The notes under the pieces were generated by a model. The model saw only the letters and a list, made by a program, of their open reading frames with translations. It did no database searches and was not told the DNA's origin. Position numbers and translations under genes: made by a program. From Anderseniella sp963698275 (GTDB lineage: Bacteria; Pseudomonadota; Alphaproteobacteria; Rhizobiales; Aestuariivirgaceae), in the NCBI GenBank assembly GCA_963698275.1, contig CAVOQE010000009.1, positions 434,001-498,000 on the forward strand: a stretch of DNA of 64,000 nt. Direction: 5' to 3'. Shown here piece after piece: positions 56,155 to 64,000 of the stretch (within the stretch, counting starts at the first letter, position 1; each line of letters begins with the position of its first letter).

Positions 56155-56595
56155 CTAAATCGCCAACCCTGGCACCCAGGCATACCCGTCATCATCAAGG
56201 ATTACCGCCTCGCGCAGCCCGTGCGGCTTGTCTTGCGCACCGGCCAGTACTGTCCAGCCGCCGGCACGGGCGGCAGCCTCTGCATGGTCCGGATCGACGC
56301 CATAGGCTCTCAGTTCCGCACCGGCACCGCGGCCTTCAGCCTGTGTGGCAACGCCATACAGGACGTTGGACTTGTAGGTATGGTCGGCATGGATCATCCA
56401 TATCGACCCGCTCAGCGAGAACACCGAAAAATCGTTACTGTGATGCAGGACTTTCGCCCCCAGCACCGAAACTGCAAAATCGCGATGCCTTGAGGTGTTG
56501 CTGACAAGCAGGTTGAAACCGATGCCAGGTCCGAGCGAATGCCCGAACTCCACAGCATCCATAAAGGGTTCTGCAGGCTTGCTGTCTTTCGTCAT
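56155..56595 (-). CDS. VOC/glyoxalase-like family protein
   Basis: 146-residue protein resembling the vicinal oxygen chelate fold: an opening GIGFNLLVSNTSRHRDFAVSV strand-helix, a central IWMIHADHTY strand with a histidine, and a C-terminal REAVILDDDGYAWVPG strand with an acid, matching the paired beta-alpha-beta modules. Metal ligands cannot be assigned firmly. It could be a dioxygenase-, glyoxalase- or antibiotic-resistance-type member; no specific substrate is suggested. It stands upstream of another small hypothetical gene on the same strand order. Confidence 0.65.
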   Translation of the reverse strand: MTKDSKPAEPFMDAVEFGHSLGPGIGFNLLVSNTSRHRDFAVSVLGAKVLHHSNDFSVFSLSGSIWMIHADHTYKSNVLYGVATQAEGRGAGAELRAYGVDPDHAEAAARAGGWTVLAGAQDKPHGLREAVILDDDGYAWVPGLAI

Positions 56596-56631
56596 TATCA
56601 GAAGAAACCATAGATCGCAGGCGAATGCGAG

Positions 56632-57060
56632 TTAACCTGCAGCACTTACCCGGCCGCCGGCCTCGGTGCCGTCATAGCAAACCTCGCAGGGGCCAATCTG
56701 GTCCGGTGATACAATGCCGCTTTTGCGCAATGAGAGCAGGAACAGTACCGCGGCATTGGCAACAATGTCAGAAAGGTCTGCCGAGGCTATCTCGCTTTCA
56801 AAGGCGCGTGACAAACGCCCTGCCGCGCGGCGGCAATAATCTGCTGCATCCCCATCGGAAATCGTCTTGCAGGCTTCCCACTCGCGGTTCAACTGATCGC
56901 GCGGCACTTCGGCCAGCAGGCAGTCTTCGATCAAGAGTGGCACACTGCCCCGCCCGACAATGCTGGCATATGGGCTTTTTTCACACTGCGCGGACGGGTA
57001 AGCGACCGTCACAGGCGGTGTCGGGTTAGCTGTATCTGCGGATAAGGCGGTATCTTGCAT
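56632..57060 (-). CDS. Hypothetical protein
   Basis: 142 residues from the ATG at 57060, which has AAGGA ten bases upstream; an ATG at 57069 is too close to that site. No recognised domain. Five cysteines are spread through the protein (AQCEKS, EDCLL, EACKT, DYCRR and a C-terminal CEVC pair), so metal binding or disulfides are possible. No signal peptide is evident. It lies between the VOC-like and LprI-like genes. Confidence 0.55.
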   Translation of the reverse strand: MQDTALSADTANPTPPVTVAYPSAQCEKSPYASIVGRGSVPLLIEDCLLAEVPRDQLNREWEACKTISDGDAADYCRRAAGRLSRAFESEIASADLSDIVANAAVLFLLSLRKSGIVSPDQIGPCEVCYDGTEAGGRVSAAG

Positions 57061-57171
57061 GGGCTTCATGTCCTTGACTGACTGACTGCATCAATCCCGA
57101 GTCGAATTGGACTCCTGTCCGGTAAAATTGCAGCAACCAGATTGACATTCAGTTAACCATGACCGTTTTCC

Positions 57172-58157
57172 TCACTGCGGCAGATGGTGGCCTTCCCTGG
57201 ACAATTCACGCAACAGGCTCTGCGGCAAGCGGCATTCAAAGCTGCCGGCAGCATAGGGGGCGAGTTCATAGGGTGAAAAATGAATCCTGGCACCATCCGC
57301 ATTGAAGGTCCATGAAGACAGCTTGCCCGCCGCCGCCAGAACGGCTTTCCCATACTCGGGAAAAAACATCTGCTTGAGTTGTGCCTTGCTGAGAGCCTTG
57401 TCTCCGTCATGCCGTAAAGCCGGTTTTCGCATGCGTCCGCCAACCCCGCCTTCGCCTGCGGTGAAAACAGTTTGTCATAGGTAAGCTCGCCGGTTTGAGG
57501 ACTGACATTGATGGCGGAAAAGAAGGTGTTGCCGTGCGCGCCACCATCGTAGCGCCAGGTCTGCACCAGCGCCGACACCAGGTTTGGCGCGGCATATTCC
57601 AGGGTGATGGATTGATTATAGCTGAGCTGGCCTGTTGTTTCGAAGTCGATCTTTTCGGTGAAAGGCGCCTGTTTGACCAGGTCATCCACCTGCTTGTTGA
57701 ATGACACTTCCCCGGCCCCGGCAGGAGCGGCAAACCGCACACCGGCAATTTCAACCTCATAAGCCGTCTTTGACCCCGCCTGTATCCTGGCGAACGGCAC
57801 CATGGCGGCATCGCTTCCCGGCCCCGTCTTCGGCTTCGCCGCAATAATCAATGTACGCCGGGTGGTTTGCTGCAGCAGGCAGTCAACCCGTTCAGCGTCA
57901 CTGCCGTAACCGCAGCGCGCATCGCGGGTCTTCAACCAGGCCCGCTGGTTTTGACGAAGTATCTTGAACTCTGCCTCGCCGAGCAACTCGCGCACCTTGC
58001 GCCATGCCCGGCCAAGATCATCATCTGCCTGCTTGAGCCCGCTGTCGGAACAAATCAGTTTCTCGGTTTCGGTACTTGCCTTGGTGCAGTCAAACGCCTG
58101 GGCCGGCGACGATGCCGACACCAAAATGGACAGGATTAGAATCGACAGGCATCGCAT
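57172..58157 (-). CDS. LprI/DUF3298-type secreted protein, interrupted by one frameshift
   Basis: Secreted protein with three parts: signal peptide (ends near AQAF, about residue 22), an LprI/DUF1311 domain (cysteines in FDCTKAS, KLICSDS and ARCGYGS; about residues 22-95) and a DUF4163/DUF3298 (RsiV-like) domain. The last section, from GDKALSKAQLKQMFF to the end with the hallmark FSPYELAPYAAGSF, is in a different frame. One missing base near 57406 explains this; restoring it gives a 328-residue protein. LprI-like proteins inhibit lysozyme in some bacteria, which fits a periplasmic protective role, but that is only a family analogy. Confidence 0.8.
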
Positions 58158-58223
58158 TTCCGGCACACTCCAGCAGATCAGTGAAGCCGTCAGTCTATTG
58201 CAGTTTCAGCAAACAGGAAACGT

Positions 58224-59002
58224 CTAGACCCGGCGCTCGATCATCATTTTCTTGATCTCCGCAATCGCCTTTGCCGGGTTCAACCCCTTCGGACAAGCCT
58301 TGGAGCAATTCATGATGGTGTGGCACCTGTACAGCCGGAACGGATCTTCCAGATTGTCAAGCCGTTCACCGGTCGCCTCGTCACGTGAATCAATCAGCCA
58401 GCGATAGGCCTGCAGCAGGATGGCGGGTCCGAGATAGCGGTCACCGTTCCACCAGTAGGACGGACACGATGTCGAACAACAGGCACACAGAATGCATTCG
58501 TACAGCCCGTCGAGCTTTTCGCGGTCTTCGTGCGACTGCTTCCATTCGGTTCTGGGCTCAGGCGTATCGGTCTTGAGCCATGGCTCGATGGAGCGATGCT
58601 GCGCATAAAACCGCGACAGGTCCGGCACCAGGTCCTTGACCACCGGCATGTGCGGCAGCGGGTAGATGCGGACGTCACCATCCACTTCATCGATGCCGCG
58701 GGTACAGGCCAGCGTGTTGGTGCCGTCAATGTTCATGGCACATGACCCGCAAATGCCTTCACGGCACGACCGGCGGAAGGTCAGCGTCGGATCAATCTCG
58801 TTCTTGATCTTGATCAGCGCGTCGAGAACCATCGGCCCGCAATCATCCAGGTCGATCGTGTAGGTGTCGACCTGCGGATTGGCGTCATCGTCCGGGCTCC
58901 AGCGATACACCTTGAATTCCCGCGTGCGGTTGGCGCCTCAGGCTTGGGCCACACCTTGCCGTCGCCGACCTGGGAGTTCTTTGGAAGTGTAAGTTCAACC
59001 AT
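58224..59002 (-). CDS. sdhB: Succinate dehydrogenase iron-sulfur subunit, interrupted by one frameshift
   Basis: Carries electrons from the flavoprotein to quinone through three Fe-S clusters. All are visible: the 2Fe-2S cysteines in CREGICGSC, the 4Fe-4S set in CILCACCSTSCP and the 3Fe-4S set in CHTIMNCSKACPKG. The first 22 residues (MVELTLPKNSQVGDGKVWPK) are in a different frame from the rest (REFKVYRW onward as expected). One missing base near 58932-58933 explains it; restoring it gives 260 codons, exactly the family length of 259 residues. Sequencing error is the likely cause. It follows sdhA by 25 bases. Confidence 0.95.
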
Positions 59003-59027
59003 GTTTTCGTGTCCCGTACCCTATGCC

Positions 59028-60860
59028 CTAGTAAACGCGCGCTTTTGGCGCGATCTTCTTGGGGTCAATGCCGCCTTCGGCAGGTGTTGTCAGCGGCTCT
59101 GTGTGCACCGGACGATAATCCAGTTTCACCTTGCCCTTGTCATCAACCCACGACAGCGTGTGCTTGCGCCAGTTCTTGTCGTCACGCCCGTCATAGGGGC
59201 CTGCCTTGTAGTCTTCGCGTGCATGCGCACCACGGCTTTCCTTGCGCGCTTCGGCTGAATAAACCGTGGTAATGGCGCTTGCCATCAGGTTTTCAAGTTC
59301 CAGCGTTTCAACCAGGTCGGAATTCCAGATCATCGACCTGTCGGTCACCTTCAGGTCGGACATCTTCTTCCATGCCGCATCAAGCCGCTTGCAACCCTGT
59401 GCCAGGGTTTCCTGGGTGCGGAACACGGCAGCATCTTCCTGCATGGCACGCTGCATCTCCAGCCGCAGATTTGCCGTCGGCACCGCGCCTGACGCATGAC
59501 GCAGGCCGTCAAAGCGGTCCATGATCTTGTCGACAGCCGCTTCATTGATGGCCGGCACCGGCTCGTCCCGGTCGACCACCTTGCCGGCCCTGATCGCGGC
59601 AGCACGGCCAAACACCACCAGATCGATCAGTGAGTTTGATCCCAGGCGATTGGCGCCGTGCACGGACGCACAGCCCGCCTCGCCGACAGCCATAAGGCCC
59701 GGCTGAATGGCATCCGGGTTCTTTTTGGTCGGGTTGAGCACCTCGCCCCAATAGTTGGTTGGAATGCCGCCCATATTGTAGTGCACCGTCGGCAGGACCG
59801 GGATCGGTTCACGGGTCAGGTCAACGCCTGCAAAAATCTTGGCGCTCTCGGAAATACCGGGCAGACGCTCGTGCAGAACCGCCGGATCAAGATGATCCAG
59901 ATGCAGATGGATGTGATCCTTGTCCTTGCCAACGCCGCGGCCTTCGCGAATTTCCAGGGTCATGCAGCGCGACACCACATCGCGCGAGGCCAGGTCCTTG
60001 GCGTTGGGCGCATAGCGTTCCATGAAACGCTCGCCTTCGGAATTGGTCAGATAACCGCCTTCGCCGCGCGCGCCTTCGGTGATCAGGCAGCCTGCCCCGT
60101 AGATGCCGGTCGGGTGGAACTGCACGAACTCCATGTCCTGCAGCGGCAGCCCGGCACGGGCCGCCATGCCGTTGCCGTCGCCGGTGCAGGTGTGGGCGGA
60201 TGTTGCCGAGAAGTATGACCGGCCATAGCCGCCTGTTGCCAGCACCACCATCTTGGCTGCAAACCGGTGCATGGTGCCGTCTTCCAGGTTCCACGCCACA
60301 ACACCGGTGCACACGCCGTCGTCGGACATGATCAGGTCGATGGCGAAATACTCGATGAAGAATTCCGCATGATGTTTCAGGCTTTGCCCGTACAGCGTGT
60401 GCAGGATGGCATGCCCGGTCCGGTCAGCGGCAGCACAGGTGCGCTGCACCGGCGGACCGTCACCAAAATTCTGCATATGGCCGCCGAACGGACGCTGGTA
60501 GATCTTGCCCTCTTCGGTGCGGCTGAACGGCACGCCATAGTGCTCCAGTTCATAAACCGCTGCCGGTGCCTCGCGTGCCAGGTATTCCATGGCGTCGGTG
60601 TCGCCGAGCCAGTCGGATCCCTTGACGGTGTCATACATGTGCCACTGCCAGTGGTCAGGACCCATATTGTGCAGGCTTGCGGCAATGCCGCCTTGCGCTG
60701 CCACCGTGTGCGACCGGGTCGGAAACACCTTGGAAATACAGGCCGTCCTGAGGCCCTGCTCGGCCATGCCAAGCGCGGCGCGCAGACCGGCACCGCCGGC
60801 GCCGACGACAACCACGTCAAACTGGTGGTCGGTAAACTCGTATGCGTTCGTCGCAGCCAT
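59028..60860 (-). CDS. sdhA: Succinate dehydrogenase flavoprotein subunit
   Basis: Oxidises succinate to fumarate with covalently bound FAD; 610 residues. FAD-binding start VVVVGAGGAGLRAALGMAEQ, the flavin-linking histidine in TRSHTVAAQGG, the substrate loop HPTGIYGAGCLITEGARGEG, and a C-terminal helical domain ending KKIAPKARVY. It forms the soluble part of complex II with SdhB. Genes run sdhC-D-A-B, the usual alphaproteobacterial order. Confidence 0.98.
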   Translation of the reverse strand: MAATNAYEFTDHQFDVVVVGAGGAGLRAALGMAEQGLRTACISKVFPTRSHTVAAQGGIAASLHNMGPDHWQWHMYDTVKGSDWLGDTDAMEYLAREAPAAVYELEHYGVPFSRTEEGKIYQRPFGGHMQNFGDGPPVQRTCAAADRTGHAILHTLYGQSLKHHAEFFIEYFAIDLIMSDDGVCTGVVAWNLEDGTMHRFAAKMVVLATGGYGRSYFSATSAHTCTGDGNGMAARAGLPLQDMEFVQFHPTGIYGAGCLITEGARGEGGYLTNSEGERFMERYAPNAKDLASRDVVSRCMTLEIREGRGVGKDKDHIHLHLDHLDPAVLHERLPGISESAKIFAGVDLTREPIPVLPTVHYNMGGIPTNYWGEVLNPTKKNPDAIQPGLMAVGEAGCASVHGANRLGSNSLIDLVVFGRAAAIRAGKVVDRDEPVPAINEAAVDKIMDRFDGLRHASGAVPTANLRLEMQRAMQEDAAVFRTQETLAQGCKRLDAAWKKMSDLKVTDRSMIWNSDLVETLELENLMASAITTVYSAEARKESRGAHAREDYKAGPYDGRDDKNWRKHTLSWVDDKGKVKLDYRPVHTEPLTTPAEGGIDPKKIAPKARVY

Positions 60861-60867
60861 GTGCCGG

Positions 60868-61248
60868 TCAGCCTCCGAAGGAAATCTTGAGTACGGCGAA
60901 CAGGCCGGTCAGGGCCACCGCCAGTGAGAAGAAGGTGTTGCCGAGCAGGCAGATCAGCTTGCCGCCTTCGTTGTGTATATAATCCTCGATGACAACCTGC
61001 ATGCCGAGCCGCATGTGCCAGGTGATCGAGATGATGGTGAACACCAGCATCAGCGCCACCAGCGGGTTGGACAGCGCTTGTGTCATTTCCGCGCGATCAG
61101 CGCCCACCTTGGAAACGCAGAACCACGCCAGGAAGATCACCAGCGGAATATTGGCCACTGCGGTCAGCCGCTGATGCCAGAAATGCTCGGTGCCGGATTT
61201 GGCCGACCCCAGCCCGCGCACTTTGCCCAGGGGCGTTCTCATGCTCAT
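60868..61248 (-). CDS. sdhD: Succinate dehydrogenase membrane anchor subunit
   Basis: 126-residue hydrophobic anchor with three membrane helices. The heme- and quinone-site motif WHMRLGMQVVIEDYIH is kept (H, R and the DY pair). It starts MSMRTPLGKVRGLGSAKSG, typical of the alphaproteobacterial SdhD. It lies 6 bases after sdhC and 7 before sdhA. Confidence 0.95.
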   Translation of the reverse strand: MSMRTPLGKVRGLGSAKSGTEHFWHQRLTAVANIPLVIFLAWFCVSKVGADRAEMTQALSNPLVALMLVFTIISITWHMRLGMQVVIEDYIHNEGGKLICLLGNTFFSLAVALTGLFAVLKISFGG

Positions 61249-61254
61249 ATCGTG

Positions 61255-61650
61255 TTACCTCGCCGCATAGGCTGCAATCCAGATCAGCAGCGTTAGTGTG
61301 ACCGATCCGGCAATGGTCGCCCGCGCCATCCATTCGACCTTGACCAGGTCAAATCCGCGGCCGGTATCCCACAGCAGATGCCGAAGCCCGCCAAGCGCGT
61401 GGTGCACCAGCGCCCAGGTAAAGCCGAACAACACCAGGCGTCCGAACCAGGAACCGATGAAACCCTGCACGAAGTCAAAATAGCTTTGTGAATGCGCTGC
61501 GGAAAACAGCCACCACACCAACAGGGCCATGCCGAAATACAGTCCCATGCCGGTTATGCGGTGCATGATCGACATCATCGTGGTGAGCATCGGCTTATAG
61601 ATGCTCAGATGAGGAGAGAGCGGTCGCTCTTTCATGGGTGTATTCGCCAT
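61255..61650 (-). CDS. sdhC: Succinate dehydrogenase cytochrome b556 subunit
   Basis: 131-residue anchor subunit with three membrane helices that binds heme b with SdhD. The family signature is SIMHRITGMGLYFGMALL near residues 27-44, and the heme histidine lies in VHHALGGLRHLLWDTG. The N-terminus RPLSPHLSIYKPM is characteristic. First gene of the sdh operon; the 114 bases upstream probably hold its promoter. Confidence 0.96.
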   Translation of the reverse strand: MANTPMKERPLSPHLSIYKPMLTTMMSIMHRITGMGLYFGMALLVWWLFSAAHSQSYFDFVQGFIGSWFGRLVLFGFTWALVHHALGGLRHLLWDTGRGFDLVKVEWMARATIAGSVTLTLLIWIAAYAAR

Positions 61651-61764
61651 TCGGATTGTCCCTGATGAAGTCGTCTGGGCAGGATTGACCCTGTCATACT
61701 ATGTGCAGCGCAATACGCGCAATGCGCCGTTCGGTTTAATTTCACACCGTGTAGGCGTATCCCA

Positions 61765-62832
61765 TTATGGTTTGACCGGCATCAAAGCCCAGTAATCGAG
61801 ATCAAGAATAACGCCGTCATCGCCGGTTTCCGGAAATGAACCGCATGGCGCGTCCTTGGTGGCGACAGTGCGCAGTCGCAGGGCACCCACATCGTCGCGG
61901 CCCTCCAGTCTCGCGGTATCGCGCACCTCAGACCAGCTGAAGACCGTTTCACCGGCGAACAGGGGCGCCACGTGCGCACCGCCGTTGATGGCTGCGATAT
62001 GGAAAGCGTTGCCCAGTCCGTTGAACGACAGGGCACGGGCCAGCGAAATCACATGGCCGCCATAGATCAGCCGGCGGCCAAACCGGCCCTGACCCTCGGT
62101 GAACTGGTTGAAATGCACTTTCGCGGTGTTCTGGTACAGTCTGGTTGCCAGCATGTGCTCGGCTTCCTCCACCGTCATGCCGTCCACATGATCAATGCGC
62201 TCACCGGCCTGGTAGTCGCCCCAGAAATAGGCAGAGCCGGAAAGCCCCGTGTCCCACTTTGCCGGATCGATCACCGGACACGCTGCCCCCAGATGAGCAG
62301 GTGACACGTGATCCGGTAACTCCGGCACGACCGGATCAGGCGCAGGTGATGCCGCGTCCCGTTTGCGCACCATCACCCAGCGCACAAACTCAAGCACCGG
62401 TTCACCGTGCTGGTTCATCCCCGTCGAGCGCACATAGACCACACCCGTTTTACCATTTGAATTCTGCTTCACACCGATGACTTCAGATTGCGAGTGAAGC
62501 GTGTCTCCGGCAAAAACCGGTTTCAGAAAACGGCAATCCGCATAGCCCAGATTGGCGACGGCATTGAGCGAAATGTCCGGCACGGTCTTGCCGAACACAA
62601 TGTGGAACACCAGCATGTCATCCAGCGGGAATTCCTGGTACCCGATCGCCCGGGCGAACGCGTCCGACGACTGCACCGCGCAGCGCATCCCGTAAAGCCC
62701 GGTATAAAGCGCCCGTTCGCCCTCGCCCACCGTGCGCGGAACCGCATGCCGGATGACCTGGCCAACGGAGAAGTCCTCGAAAAAATTGCCTGCCGTTGTT
62801 TTGCTGGATGTCTTGCCAGGTGTCGTGCTCAT
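61765..62832 (-). CDS. mch: Mesaconyl-CoA hydratase (MaoC-like)
   Basis: 355-residue double hot-dog protein. It begins GNFFEDFSVGQVIRHAVPRT, matching the alphaproteobacterial mesaconyl-CoA hydratases that convert mesaconyl-CoA to beta-methylmalyl-CoA in the ethylmalonyl-CoA pathway. The first MaoC-like half spans about 15-160 and the second 200-340 (RLIYGGHVISLARALSFNG). Its ATG overlaps the stop of the malyl-CoA-type lyase gene, the enzyme expected next in the pathway, which supports the assignment. Other MaoC dehydratases look similar, so the exact substrate is inferred. Confidence 0.88.
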   Translation of the reverse strand: MSTTPGKTSSKTTAGNFFEDFSVGQVIRHAVPRTVGEGERALYTGLYGMRCAVQSSDAFARAIGYQEFPLDDMLVFHIVFGKTVPDISLNAVANLGYADCRFLKPVFAGDTLHSQSEVIGVKQNSNGKTGVVYVRSTGMNQHGEPVLEFVRWVMVRKRDAASPAPDPVVPELPDHVSPAHLGAACPVIDPAKWDTGLSGSAYFWGDYQAGERIDHVDGMTVEEAEHMLATRLYQNTAKVHFNQFTEGQGRFGRRLIYGGHVISLARALSFNGLGNAFHIAAINGGAHVAPLFAGETVFSWSEVRDTARLEGRDDVGALRLRTVATKDAPCGSFPETGDDGVILDLDYWALMPVKP

Positions 62833-63707
62833 GATGTTGCCTCCAGTGCAGAAATCGCCTCGCCCATGGCAACCGTCTTTCGCGCGATTTCACAATGCAG
62901 CAGTTCGACCATGCGGCCATTGAGATTGATAGCGCCCAGACCGGCATTTTCCGGCAGGTCAAACGCCGCAATGATGTCGTTGGCCGCTGCAATCTGCTCC
63001 GGCGATGGCGCAAACGCCGCATTGGCCGGCGCAATCTGGCCGGGATGGATCAGGGTCTTGCCGTCCATGCCGATCAGGCGGCCCTGCGCACATTCGGCCG
63101 CACAGCCTTCCTCATTCCTGAAATCATTATAGACACCATCTATGATCGCCAGGCCGTAGGCGCGCGCCGCCGCTACGCAGGTCATCAGCCATGGCAGCAT
63201 GGCAACCCGGTCGCCACCCAGGCCTGCGCCGGTTTCCTTGGCCAGATCATTGGTGCCCATCACCATGCAGCCGAAGCGGGAGTATTCAGTGGCCGCAGAC
63301 GCGATTTCGCGCGCGTTCAGCATGGCCAGCGGTGTTTCCATCATGGCCCAGATGGACACCTGCTCCGGGGCATCCGCCATCGCCTTGTCGACGGTTGCAA
63401 TATCAAACGGTGTGGACACTTTTGGCACCAGAATGGCGTCCGGTCCCGCCTGTATTGCCGCAGACAGGTCATCCATGCCCCATTCGGAAGTCAGTGCATT
63501 GATGCGGATGACCAGTTCGCGCCTGCCATAGCCGCCGGCCTTCACCGCGTCACACACAAAGCCGCGCGCGTCCGCCTTGGCGGACGGTGCCACCGCATCT
63601 TCCAGATCGAGGATCAGTGTATCTGCGGCAAGCGTCTTTGCCTTTTCCAGCGCGCGGGTATTGGACCCCGGCATATACAAGACACTGCGGCGCGGCCTGA
63701 CAGTCAT
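62829..63707 (-). CDS. HpcH/HpaI (CitE-like) malyl-CoA lyase or thioesterase
   Basis: 292-residue TIM-barrel CoA-ester lyase. The opening RPRRSVLYMPGSNTRALEKA, acidic metal-site residues in LDLEDAVAP and the glutamate in WAMMETPLAML are clear, along with GTNDLAKE near the end of the barrel. Family members cleave beta-methylmalyl-CoA to glyoxylate and propionyl-CoA, or act as malyl-CoA thioesterases. The short N-terminus is closer to the thioesterase-type subgroup, but the coupling with mesaconyl-CoA hydratase (4-base overlap) allows either role. Pathway-level assignment is sound; exact reaction is not settled. Confidence 0.88.
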   Translation of the reverse strand: MTVRPRRSVLYMPGSNTRALEKAKTLAADTLILDLEDAVAPSAKADARGFVCDAVKAGGYGRRELVIRINALTSEWGMDDLSAAIQAGPDAILVPKVSTPFDIATVDKAMADAPEQVSIWAMMETPLAMLNAREIASAATEYSRFGCMVMGTNDLAKETGAGLGGDRVAMLPWLMTCVAAARAYGLAIIDGVYNDFRNEEGCAAECAQGRLIGMDGKTLIHPGQIAPANAAFAPSPEQIAAANDIIAAFDLPENAGLGAINLNGRMVELLHCEIARKTVAMGEAISALEATS

Positions 63708-63870
63708 GTAAGCTATTCCCCTGCAAGAACTCTATGTGCGCAGTTCATAATATATTGCAGCGCACAATAACAAGGGCGGAATAATCAAACATACCTAGCC
63801 ACCCAAAAGCCATTCAGACATACTGCCGGATCAACAACTCGCTAACCTTGTCAGGGTATACCCAAACCCC

Positions 63871-64000
63871 ATGGCCATTGTCTCCATCTCCTCGCGCATT
63901 TCACGCGGCTATATCGGCAATACGGCGTCTGCCTTTGCCGCTCGACGCCTCGGCATAGATGTGTGGGAAGTACCCACCGTTACCTGGGCGCATCATCCCG
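63871..64000 (+). CDS. pdxY: Pyridoxal kinase, partial
   Basis: Start of a pyridoxal kinase-type gene of the vitamin B6 salvage pathway; 43 residues are inside the window and the rest lies beyond the right edge. The N-terminus reads VSISSRISRGYIGNTASAF, followed by ARRLGIDVWEVPTVTWAHHP, the typical opening of PdxY-like ribokinase-fold kinases (GxxGN substrate loop, VWxVPTV strand). It diverges from the malyl-CoA-type lyase gene across 163 bases with no other gene. Confidence 0.85.
   Translation, partial: MAIVSISSRISRGYIGNTASAFAARRLGIDVWEVPTVTWAHHP

Overview
The window looks like a GC-rich alphaproteobacterial chromosome, most likely from Hyphomicrobiales (Rhizobiales) or a close relative. 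The gene orders that suggest this are rplU-rpmA-obgE-proB-proA-nadD-rsfS-rlmH-envC-ctpA-rppH, atpHAGDC close to priA and xerC, and zapE-mdh-sucC-sucD-odhA-odhB-lpdA followed at a distance by sdhCDAB. Genes for mesaconyl-CoA hydration and malyl-CoA-type lyase/thioesterase chemistry sit next to sdh and point to an ethylmalonyl-CoA-type route. This placement is inferred from content and order only.

Layout. 1-3.9 kb: a minus-strand catabolic cluster (molybdenum hydroxylase small and medium subunits, a secreted RidA-like protein, a zinc alcohol dehydrogenase, an IclR regulator). 4.2-8.7 kb: a BLUF blue-light sensor, small hypothetical proteins, a Gfo/Idh/MocA oxidoreductase, a thiamine-binding-type protein, a Sel1-like secreted protein and tRNA-Ser(CGA). 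9-21 kb: a plus-strand block for ribosome assembly, proline and NAD synthesis, and cell-envelope remodelling. 21-27 kb: the F1 part of ATP synthase on the minus strand. 27-40 kb: a lytic transglycosylase, priA, transaldolase, a cobalamin-binding-type protein, a DEAD-box helicase, an unusual hydrolase-TPR reading frame, a ketopantoate-reductase-like protein, xerC and a DadA-like oxidase, ending in a 0.56 kb repeat-rich gap. 40-51 kb: 2-oxoglutarate dehydrogenase, succinyl-CoA synthetase, malate dehydrogenase and zapE. 51-58 kb: accessory genes around mmsA, including an AT-richer patch. 58-64 kb: succinate dehydrogenase, mesaconyl-CoA hydratase, a malyl-CoA-type lyase/thioesterase and the start of a pyridoxal kinase gene.

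Functionally, the second half is an almost complete set for the oxidative TCA arm from 2-oxoglutarate to oxaloacetate, next to genes that feed it (mmsA and the mesaconyl-/malyl-CoA pair). The ATP synthase genes lie in the first half.

Three things stand out beyond ordinary annotation. (1) A family of 100-bp intergenic elements made of two hairpins has three full-length copies and one truncated copy, with paired base changes in a stem; one copy lies inside the atp operon. (2) A 406-bp element with perfect 18-bp inverted ends appears to have inserted into a short palindromic repeat, leaving a 9-bp duplication. (3) Single-base frameshifts interrupt atpG (twice), sucC, sdhB and a LprI-type gene. 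Each restores a full-length family protein when corrected, so sequence or assembly error is the likeliest cause. No rRNA operon, CRISPR array, prophage or complete insertion sequence was seen.
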